From NCBI GenBank assembly GCA_022730285.1, contig DZCQ01000010.1, positions 1 through 24,051 of the forward strand: a DNA stretch of 24,051 nt, written 5' to 3'. Shown here piece by piece: positions 16,278-22,360 of this stretch (position 1 is the first letter of the stretch; each line of letters begins with the position of its first letter). This DNA comes from Flavobacterium psychrophilum (GTDB lineage Bacteria > Bacteroidota > Bacteroidia > Flavobacteriales > Flavobacteriaceae). The position numbers and the translations under genes were made by a program. The notes under the pieces are model-generated. The model was not told the origin of the DNA. It saw nothing but the letters and a program-made list of their open reading frames with translations, and did no database searches.

Positions 16278-16625
16278 ATGTCTTACAATTTCACCATTTT
16301 GAAACAAACAGAAAACGGAATGTTAGTTTTGTTGAAAGGCTATGGAAACTACCAATTGACTTATAAAAATTTGAATCTGAGTTTAACTAAAACCGAATTG
16401 TGCAGTTTTGAAAAACACTTAAAAGAAATCGATATAAATTATTGGGAAAAAGAATATGAAAATTCTATTTACGAAAAGAAAATTCCTATCCCAACATTGC
16501 AAAGCAATTTAATGCTTTTGATAAATAGACAAGAATTACAAGAATTAGTCAAATTGATAGATTACCAAACCCAAAGAGCATTTTTAAAGCACAATGAAAT
16601 AAATTATAATATTGTTTGGAATTAG
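16278..16625 (+). CDS. Small conserved protein, possible DUF6686 relative
   Basis: A 115-residue soluble protein with no signal peptide or membrane segment. The central IDINYWEKEYENSIYEKK and the following IPIPTLQSNLMLLINRQEL recall a small Bacteroidota family of about 110 residues that I associate with the name DUF6686; the name is from memory and uncertain. Members I recall have a CxxC-type pair near residue 20, whereas here that stretch reads LLKGYGNYQL without cysteines. Function unknown. Its promoter carries the same palindrome as the porin-imelysin-DUF1111 operon, so it is probably expressed under the same condition. It ends before a bidirectional terminator shared with that operon. Confidence 0.7.
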   Translation: MSYNFTILKQTENGMLVLLKGYGNYQLTYKNLNLSLTKTELCSFEKHLKEIDINYWEKEYENSIYEKKIPIPTLQSNLMLLINRQELQELVKLIDYQTQRAFLKHNEINYNIVWN

Positions 16626-16641
16626 CATTTTGCATAAATTA

Positions 16642-16668
16642 AAAAAGCTCTAATTATTAGAGCTTTTT
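16642..16668. terminator. Bidirectional terminator between convergent genes
   Basis: A perfect 13-bp hairpin, AAAAAGCTCTAAT (16642-16654) with ATTAGAGCTTTTT (16656-16668), with A- and T-runs in its ends. It lies 16 bp after the small gene and 22 bp beyond the stop of the di-haem gene, so it can serve both. Confidence 0.9.
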
Positions 16669-16690
16669 AGAAATAAAAAAATCAATCAAT

Positions 16691-18082
16691 CTATAACGAA
16701 TTAATAAATTCTAATAAATCATTTCTATCTTTTGCAGAAAGTTGTTTGAATTTATTTTTAGCATTTTGTGCTTCTCCACCATGCCAAAGAATTGCTTCGG
16801 TTATGTTTTTAGCCCTACCATCATGCAAAAAATTAGTATGTCCGTTTACTACTTGCGTTAGCCCAATTCCCCATAAAGTTCTAGTTTTCCATTCATTCCC
16901 GGTAGCTAAAAAATCGGGTCTATTATCTGCTAAATTTTCGCCCATATCGTGTAGCAACATGTCCGAATAAGGATAAATAGTTTGATTCGCTAATGCGGAA
17001 ATGGAAGAAGAACCTGTTTGCATTTTAGGAATATGACATTTAGCACATTCTAATTGTTCAAATATTTTAGCACCATGGCGTACATTTGTATTAGCAATAT
17101 TTCGTGGAGCTGGAACTGCCAGTGTTTGGCAATAAAAATTAACATCGTCTAGAATTTCATTTTCAATTTCAGGGTCATCAAACAAATTATCGTTTCCATT
17201 TGTTTGACCAAAACTAGATTCTTGTGGAAATAAATAAGATGTTATTCCCATGTCGCCATTATAAGCACCAGCCGATTGCTCAATAACCGATGCAGTATTC
17301 GCTTTCCAACCAAAACGACCTATTTTGCTAGTTCCAGTAACTACATCATAAACGTAATTCGCTTTTCCTGAAATTCCATCGCCATTGGCATCATTTATAT
17401 CTTGATTTTGAAGAATATAACTCTCTGAAATAGCCTCTAAAAGCCCTAATCCAAAAACTGGAGATGCTAGTCTTGGGGAAAGCATCGCATTAGACGGAAA
17501 AGATATATATGTATCGATTAGATGATAGGTTGGTTTTCTTAATATTATTTGAGTTCCGTCTGCTAAAGTTTCTATTATATCTGAAAAAGCAACTTGGAAT
17601 TTAGCTTCAGGTTGATATCCAAAAATGGCTTGATTTTGAATTTGTGTACCAAATCCAGGAACAGGTTTAGGCCCACCATGTGGGTCAGTACCTGGTAAAC
17701 TAGTTCTTAGAAAAAAACCACTTCGTGCAGACAAATCTATTGGAAAAGCCGATCGTCCATCTTTTGGATGACATGCTACACAAGACGAATTGTTAAAAAT
17801 AGTTCCTAATCCAGGGTTTATATTTGCTGGTGCTGTAACAAAAACTGTTTCAAAATTAGCATCACCATCAAGATGTGTTGCTAAATCTGCACTGTTCAAA
17901 TTTGTTGCTGGGGTGCTGAAAGAGTTGCTAGAAGTCAAAAAAACGGTGGTTTGTCCGCCTGCGAATAAACGTTCTTCTAAATTTGGTAAATCTTCGTAAA
18001 CTTCTTCCGAATCGTTGTTGGAACAAGAAATAAGAGTGAAGAAAGCAAATAGTAGCGATAGGTGTTTTTTAATAAAACTCAT
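16691..18082 (-). CDS. Di-haem DUF1111 lipoprotein (MauG/peroxidase-like)
   Basis: A 463-residue exported lipoprotein: hydrophobic signal with lipobox LISC and acylated Cys at residue 20. Two haem-c attachment motifs, CVACH (101-105) and CAKCH (346-350), mark the di-haem cytochrome peroxidase/MauG superfamily, in the subfamily often called 'thiol oxidoreductase' or DUF1111. Other conserved-looking parts are HPKDGRSAFP, a Gly/Asp-rich NDANGDGISGKAN loop resembling a calcium site, and FLHDGRAKNITEAILWHGGE near the C-terminus. It is the last gene of the minus-strand operon after the imelysin gene. Pairing of these two families is common, and iron redox chemistry is the usual proposal. The specific electron donor and substrate cannot be read here. 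Separated from the imelysin gene by 175 bp of repeat-like DNA. Confidence 0.88.
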   Translation of the reverse strand: MSFIKKHLSLLFAFFTLISCSNNDSEEVYEDLPNLEERLFAGGQTTVFLTSSNSFSTPATNLNSADLATHLDGDANFETVFVTAPANINPGLGTIFNNSSCVACHPKDGRSAFPIDLSARSGFFLRTSLPGTDPHGGPKPVPGFGTQIQNQAIFGYQPEAKFQVAFSDIIETLADGTQIILRKPTYHLIDTYISFPSNAMLSPRLASPVFGLGLLEAISESYILQNQDINDANGDGISGKANYVYDVVTGTSKIGRFGWKANTASVIEQSAGAYNGDMGITSYLFPQESSFGQTNGNDNLFDDPEIENEILDDVNFYCQTLAVPAPRNIANTNVRHGAKIFEQLECAKCHIPKMQTGSSSISALANQTIYPYSDMLLHDMGENLADNRPDFLATGNEWKTRTLWGIGLTQVVNGHTNFLHDGRAKNITEAILWHGGEAQNAKNKFKQLSAKDRNDLLEFINSL

Positions 18083-18132
18083 TTTGAAAAGAGGATTTAA
18101 GATTTTGATTTTATAAACGGAATTTTAAATTT

Positions 18133-18237
18133 TGCACGAATTTGCACCCCGAGCTGAACGGAGCTCTTTTTTCTTGCCTCTTTTTTGGGAGGCAAGGTAA
18201 AAAAAGCGGGAGTGGAGGGCGGAAATAGGTGCCCAAA
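18133..18237. repeat. GC-richer hairpin island inside the porin operon
   Basis: The 175-bp gap between the imelysin and di-haem genes holds a block richer in G/C than its surroundings. It contains GCACGAATTTGCAC near 18134-18147, a small hairpin GAGCT/AGCTC (18151-18155, 18162-18166) and a perfect 8-bp hairpin CTTGCCTC/GAGGCAAG (18173-18180, 18189-18196), then AGCGGGAGTGGAGGGCGG. From memory it resembles dispersed intergenic repeats of Flavobacterium. On the coding (minus) strand the larger hairpin precedes a run of A/G bases, not T, so it is not a clear terminator. Confidence 0.6.
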
Positions 18238-18257
18238 TAATTTTTATTAAAATTTAC

Positions 18258-19325
18258 TTACAAATTAGAAATAAGAGGTTGTAATTGTGATTCTAAAGTT
18301 ACTTTTAATTCTGCTACTTTTTGTTGAGCGTTTTGAACTGCTGTTCTATTATTTACAATAGCATCTGTAAAAGTCCCCGGTATTGCTTCAATGGTATTTA
18401 TAGCGTCGGTAATTTTAGCTTTGATTGTTATGTCTAAAGTTGCATTTTTTGCCGCGACTAAATCGGTTAAGCCTTTCCCTTGAAAAGTTCCGTAATCGCC
18501 TAAATAAATACTTTGAATGCTTCTGATATTATTAGCAAAATCTAATTTTGAATTATTACTAAAACGAGATTCCTCGTCTTGTGGACTTGCATTTCCATTA
18601 TTTCCATTAAGAGGTGTTTCTATTTTTCCGTTTGCAACTTCGTCTGCAATAATTACAAGTCCTTCGGTAAATTCTTCTAAAGCGCTTTTTTGGGAGGTGT
18701 AAATAGAACCTGTTTTTCCTGCATTGATGAAATTATTGACAAAATTCCCGCCTGTTTGTAACCAACCATTGTATAGTTGTTGTGTTTTGCTTTGCAAATT
18801 TTGTGCTGCTGCCACTAAATATTCCAATTCTCTTGTGGTTAATTGGTTTGCTGTTTTATTGCCATCTAAACCCCAAATAAAATATTCAATAGTGTGAAAA
18901 CCTCTTGCATCATCATTGTCAAGTAATGCAGAAGTTATAGCTTGAGAACTGCTTAATATATTGTTGATTGCATTTACATCTACTGGCCACGAGTCAATTG
19001 CAGGGTCAATTCCTTCGGTATCCACCGGTCCGTACAAAAACCCTTCTGATTTTTCCCAAGGAGCACGAGTGGTAGCCCAAGCGTTTTTAACAGCCGTTAA
19101 TTCTGCTTCGTCACCAATGGTCAGATTTTGACAAGCTGTTGCTAATAAAACGGAGTTGTCATACAATTCTTTGTAAGTTGCGGTAATAACATTTACAGAA
19201 GTGTTAGTTAAAATTTCTTGATTAATGGTGTTATCAGCAACCACAGGATCGCTCTCGTTATCGCTACAATTTACAAACAACAAAGAGATTGACGCTAGTC
19301 CTAAAACAAATATGTTTTTTTTCAT
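18258..19325 (-). CDS. Imelysin-family lipoprotein (iron-regulated peptidase-like)
   Basis: A 355-residue exported lipoprotein with signal sequence and lipobox FVNC, acylated Cys at residue 20. The imelysin/ICMP fold is indicated by the AWATTRAPWEKSEGFLYGPV segment (about 87-106), the DPAIDSWP stretch, and the GFHTIEYFIWG segment carrying the HxxE motif thought to bind metal. Family members include bacterial imelysin and IrpA and relate to the iron-binding EfeO/algal p19-type systems; despite the peptidase label most are viewed as iron-uptake proteins. It begins 18 bp after the porin stop and precedes the di-haem gene, which supports a periplasmic or surface iron-handling role. Confidence 0.9.
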   Translation of the reverse strand: MKKNIFVLGLASISLLFVNCSDNESDPVVADNTINQEILTNTSVNVITATYKELYDNSVLLATACQNLTIGDEAELTAVKNAWATTRAPWEKSEGFLYGPVDTEGIDPAIDSWPVDVNAINNILSSSQAITSALLDNDDARGFHTIEYFIWGLDGNKTANQLTTRELEYLVAAAQNLQSKTQQLYNGWLQTGGNFVNNFINAGKTGSIYTSQKSALEEFTEGLVIIADEVANGKIETPLNGNNGNASPQDEESRFSNNSKLDFANNIRSIQSIYLGDYGTFQGKGLTDLVAAKNATLDITIKAKITDAINTIEAIPGTFTDAIVNNRTAVQNAQQKVAELKVTLESQLQPLISNL

Positions 19326-19343
19326 AATATATAAAGTGTTAAA

Positions 19344-20693
19344 TTAAAATTCGAATCCTATACCAACAGAAAAAGTATTTTCTTGTTGTTGTTTTCCAGT
19401 ATAAACTAAGGTGTTTAAGTCATAGTTTTGAGAACCTAATCTTCTATTAGAATATTGTGCTTTTATGATGATTTCTTGAGCTATAAACCAGTTCAAACCA
19501 CCAGTTATGGAACTTCTTTGCCATCTTGGATTGTCCACAATACTTCCCTCCACATCATGCATAGTATCATAATAATCGTATCTTAAAAAGGGATATAACA
19601 TGTGTTGCTTGTAATTTGCAAAAAGATGCAAAACTTCATATCCTGCTTCTGTAGTAAAACCAACTGCATTTTTTCCGACAGGTGTTCTTTTTACCCCTAA
19701 ATTATTGGATAAATTAGAATTTCTGACAGAAACAATATTTGAATTTTCAAGATTCCCATAAATTCCAGTTGAATAAACTCTTAAAGGATATTCATTGTAA
19801 GTAAAATGACCTTCAATCATTGTTACATAAGCACTTTCTTTCATATCCTCTTTAGGTCTATTAGCAGAAGAATCACCAATATAGGCAGACATACCAGCAT
19901 AAGTATGTTTATGTTTTCCAAATTTGTAATCTAATCTCAGCATTGTAGCAAATGATTCAGCTGTGACCAATTCAAAACGCTCTTGATGTCCATTTTTAAT
20001 CCAACCACTTGAATTAAACCCAGAAGAATCCAACCCGTTTGTTAGCGTAAAATAGTAATTGAAATTTTTAGCAAATGTTCCATAAAAACCTATACCATTT
20101 TCGTACCAACCTAATGGAGTAATCGCATTTTCCATTTCTTGCCTATGAGTTGTAAAATACTCATCTGGATCATCAAGACTTTGAGCTAAATTAAATAATA
20201 CTTTTAATCTTCCAACTTTAACATTGAAATACGATTTTATATGAAAATCCACATAAATTTGTTCTAGTTTTACACTTCCACCTTTTTCAATTTCTTGTTC
20301 AAATTCCCCAAATTCTTCTTGTGTGTCATAATCGATGGAAGCACCAGTTCCTCCGTGTTCCAATTCTATTTCGGATCTAAAAGTGATCCAATCTTTAAAT
20401 TGATATTCGGGATATATGTTTAAACGTTCTGCGTCAATTTTATCTTTCAAAGTTGGGTCTGTGTTGTAATCATAGTTATAATAATTTACAACTGCATATC
20501 CGTGAAGAGAAAATTTATTTAATTCATTTTCAGTTGAAACATTCGAAATTTGGTTTTTGGTATTAATTTCTTTGAGTAATTCTTCTTTAAGCTCTGATTT
20601 TATTTTTTTCAAAATACTATCATTAATTGTTTGAGCGTTTGTGGATACGGAAAATGTTAATAAAATAACCAAAAAAGAGTATATAGATTTCAT
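19344..20693 (-). CDS. Outer-membrane porin of an iron-type operon
   Basis: A 449-residue outer-membrane beta-barrel. It has a Sec signal peptide (MKSIYSFLVILLTFSVSTNA, followed by Q), a short charged helical region typical of porins with an N-terminal coiled coil (KKIKSELKEELLKEI, about 29-43), and alternating strands to a C-terminal Phe (VGIGFEF). It resembles the phosphate-selective porin O/P group in layout, but anion selectivity is not shown. I chose the ATG at 20693; an in-frame ATG at 20714 adds seven residues and overlaps the -7 box. First gene of the porin - imelysin - DUF1111 operon (18-bp spacing to the next gene), with a palindromic operator at its promoter. Probably lets iron or another substrate cross the outer membrane for its two neighbours. 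Confidence 0.8.
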   Translation of the reverse strand: MKSIYSFLVILLTFSVSTNAQTINDSILKKIKSELKEELLKEINTKNQISNVSTENELNKFSLHGYAVVNYYNYDYNTDPTLKDKIDAERLNIYPEYQFKDWITFRSEIELEHGGTGASIDYDTQEEFGEFEQEIEKGGSVKLEQIYVDFHIKSYFNVKVGRLKVLFNLAQSLDDPDEYFTTHRQEMENAITPLGWYENGIGFYGTFAKNFNYYFTLTNGLDSSGFNSSGWIKNGHQERFELVTAESFATMLRLDYKFGKHKHTYAGMSAYIGDSSANRPKEDMKESAYVTMIEGHFTYNEYPLRVYSTGIYGNLENSNIVSVRNSNLSNNLGVKRTPVGKNAVGFTTEAGYEVLHLFANYKQHMLYPFLRYDYYDTMHDVEGSIVDNPRWQRSSITGGLNWFIAQEIIIKAQYSNRRLGSQNYDLNTLVYTGKQQQENTFSVGIGFEF

Positions 20694-20711
20694 TGTATAA
20701 ATAATTTGATG

Positions 20712-20719
20712 CAAATATA
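20712..20719 (-). promoter_or_regulatory. Promoter -7 box of the porin-imelysin-DUF1111 operon
   Basis: On the minus strand this reads TATATTTG (TAnnTTTG), 18 bp upstream of the porin ATG. The palindrome at 20730-20748 occupies the space where the -33 element should lie. Confidence 0.65.
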
Positions 20720-20729
20720 AAAACTTATT

Positions 20730-20748
20730 TTTATTTATTCTAAATAAA
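20730..20748. promoter_or_regulatory. 19-bp palindromic operator, site B
   Basis: TTTATTTATTCTAAATAAA differs from site A (16206-16224) at one base. It begins 10 bp upstream of the -7 box and overlaps the expected -33 position, where a repressor would block RNA polymerase. Likely bound by an iron-responsive repressor. Confidence 0.65.
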
Positions 20749-20855
20749 GAATATTTTTTTTAATTAAATAGTACAAACGATATAATGTTGTATTTTGAAT
20801 TATACGAAAATTACATAAAATATTGATTTTTAATTATTTAAATTTATTTTAACCC

Positions 20856-20908
20856 TTTTGACATATGACTTTAAAACTTTCGACTTACTTACATTATTTA
20901 TGTCAAAA
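20856..20908. promoter_or_regulatory. Spaced 10-bp inverted repeat upstream of pyrH
   Basis: TTTTGACATA (20856-20865) and TATGTCAAAA (20899-20908) are perfect inverted copies 33 bp apart, ending about 30 bp before the pyrH -7 box. Could be a two-site operator or chance in AT-rich DNA. Nothing else is evident in the 20749-20937 spacer. Confidence 0.35.
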
Positions 20909-20937
20909 ATAGTTTTAGAAAATAAAAGCAATATGTT

Positions 20938-20945
20938 TATATTTG
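20938..20945 (+). promoter_or_regulatory. Promoter -7 box for pyrH-frr
   Basis: TATATTTG matches TAnnTTTG, 28 bp upstream of the pyrH ATG. Confidence 0.65.
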
Positions 20946-20973
20946 CATACACAAAGATTTATCTAAAAACATC

Positions 20974-21681
20974 ATGAAATATAAAAGAATTCTTCTAAAA
21001 CTAAGTGGTGAAGCACTTATGGGAGACAGACAATATGGGATAGACCCGAAGCGTTTAGCAGAATATGCAGAAGAAATTAAACAGATTCATGAATTAGGAG
21101 TAGAAATTGCTATTGTAATAGGTGGAGGAAACATTTTTAGAGGTGTTGCTGGAGCTAGCAATGGCATGGATAGAGTGCAAGGTGACTATATGGGAATGCT
21201 TGCCACGGTTATAAACGGAATGGCATTGCAAGGAGCATTAGAAGAAAAAGGAATGCTAACTAGGTTGCAAACAGCTTTAAAAATTGAGGCAATTGCAGAA
21301 CCTTATATAAAAAGACGTGCAGTAAGGCATCTTGAAAAAAATAGAATTGTTATTTTTGGAGCAGGTACAGGAAACCCATACTTTACTACCGATACTGCTG
21401 CGGTACTAAGAGGTGTGGAAATAAATGCGGATGTTATATTAAAAGGAACAAGAGTAGATGGCATATATAACGAAGACCCAGAAAAAAATAGAAATGCGGT
21501 TAAATTCGACTATATTTCTTTTGATGATGTAATTAAAAAAGGATTAAATGTAATGGACACAACGGCATTTACATTAAGCCAAGAAAATAAATTACCAATT
21601 ATTGTTTTTGATATGAATGTGCAAGGAAATTTGCTTCAAATTTGCCAAGGAAACAATGTGGGAACTATTGTAACAATTTAA
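20974..21681 (+). CDS. pyrH: UMP kinase
   Basis: Phosphorylates UMP to UDP in pyrimidine nucleotide synthesis, as a hexamer of the amino-acid-kinase fold. The 235 residues match the family. The N-terminal KLSGEA (9-14) and the glycine loop GGGNIFRG (50-57) bind ATP and [20 protein letters not shown] and the later [20 protein letters not shown] are family signatures, and VDGIYNEDP marks the nucleotide-binding C-terminal part. Arginine codons are nearly all AGA/AGG. It heads an operon with frr, whose ATG is 10 bp downstream, the classic pyrH-frr pairing. Confidence 0.97.
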   Translation: MKYKRILLKLSGEALMGDRQYGIDPKRLAEYAEEIKQIHELGVEIAIVIGGGNIFRGVAGASNGMDRVQGDYMGMLATVINGMALQGALEEKGMLTRLQTALKIEAIAEPYIKRRAVRHLEKNRIVIFGAGTGNPYFTTDTAAVLRGVEINADVILKGTRVDGIYNEDPEKNRNAVKFDYISFDDVIKKGLNVMDTTAFTLSQENKLPIIVFDMNVQGNLLQICQGNNVGTIVTI

Positions 21682-21691
21682 AAAAAATAGG

Positions 21692-22255
21692 ATGACAGAA
21701 GAAATCGATTTTATACTAGAAAGCACTCAGGAATCTATGGAAGGCTCTATTGCCCATTTAGAAAAAGCATTTTTAAATATTAGAGCAGGAAAAGCATCTC
21801 CAGCAATGCTAGGAAGTGTTTTTGTGGATTATTATGGTTCTGCAACACCGTTGTCTCAAATTGCAAAAATTAGCGTGCCAGATGCCAGAACCATTACCTT
21901 GCAGCCATTTGAGAAAAATATGCTACACACCATTGAAAAAGCAATAATGATAGCAAATATTGGATTTAATCCTATGAATAATGGAGATCTAATAATAATA
22001 AGTGTGCCACCACTTACAGAAGAGCGAAGAAAAGATTTAGCAAAACAAGCAAAAGTAGAAGCAGAAGACGCTAAAATAGGAATTAGAAATGCTAGAAAAG
22101 ATGCCAATGCTGCTATAAAAAAATTAGAAAAAGAAGGAACTTCTGAAGATATTTGCAAAACGGCAGAAGATAGTATTCAAAAATTAACGGATTCGTACAT
22201 AAAAAAAACAGAGGAGTTGCTGGTAATAAAAGATGCTGAAATCATGAAAGTTTAG
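21692..22255 (+). CDS. frr: Ribosome recycling factor
   Basis: Splits post-termination ribosomes together with EF-G. The 187 residues match the usual 185. The N-terminal helix and the RAGKASPAML stretch, the domain II start VDYYGSATPLSQIAKISVPD, the QPFEKNML turn, the PPLTEERRKDLAKQAK helix and the GIRNARKDAN segment are all characteristic. It follows pyrH by 10 bp and is closed by a strong terminator. Confidence 0.97.
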   Translation: MTEEIDFILESTQESMEGSIAHLEKAFLNIRAGKASPAMLGSVFVDYYGSATPLSQIAKISVPDARTITLQPFEKNMLHTIEKAIMIANIGFNPMNNGDLIIISVPPLTEERRKDLAKQAKVEAEDAKIGIRNARKDANAAIKKLEKEGTSEDICKTAEDSIQKLTDSYIKKTEELLVIKDAEIMKV

Positions 22256-22291
22256 GATTTTTTAAACTCTCATTTTCGTTAAAAAGATATT

Positions 22292-22318
22292 AAAAAAGTT
22301 GTTCACAGCAACTTTTTT
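22292..22318 (+). terminator. Rho-independent terminator after frr
   Basis: A 10-bp perfect stem AAAAAAGTTG (22292-22301) with CAACTTTTTT (22309-22318) around a 7-base loop, with a T-run formed by the descending arm and further T beyond. It lies 36 bp after the frr stop. Confidence 0.9.
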
Positions 22319-22331
22319 GCTTTTATAAAAC

Positions 22332-22339
22332 TATCTTTG
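22332..22339 (+). promoter_or_regulatory. Promoter -7 box for the DUF5686-like gene
   Basis: TATCTTTG matches TAnnTTTG, 21 bp upstream of the ATG at 22361 and just after the frr terminator, so the next gene is a separate transcript. Confidence 0.6.
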
Positions 22340-22360
22340 TTTTTTTAGAAAAAATGCTTA

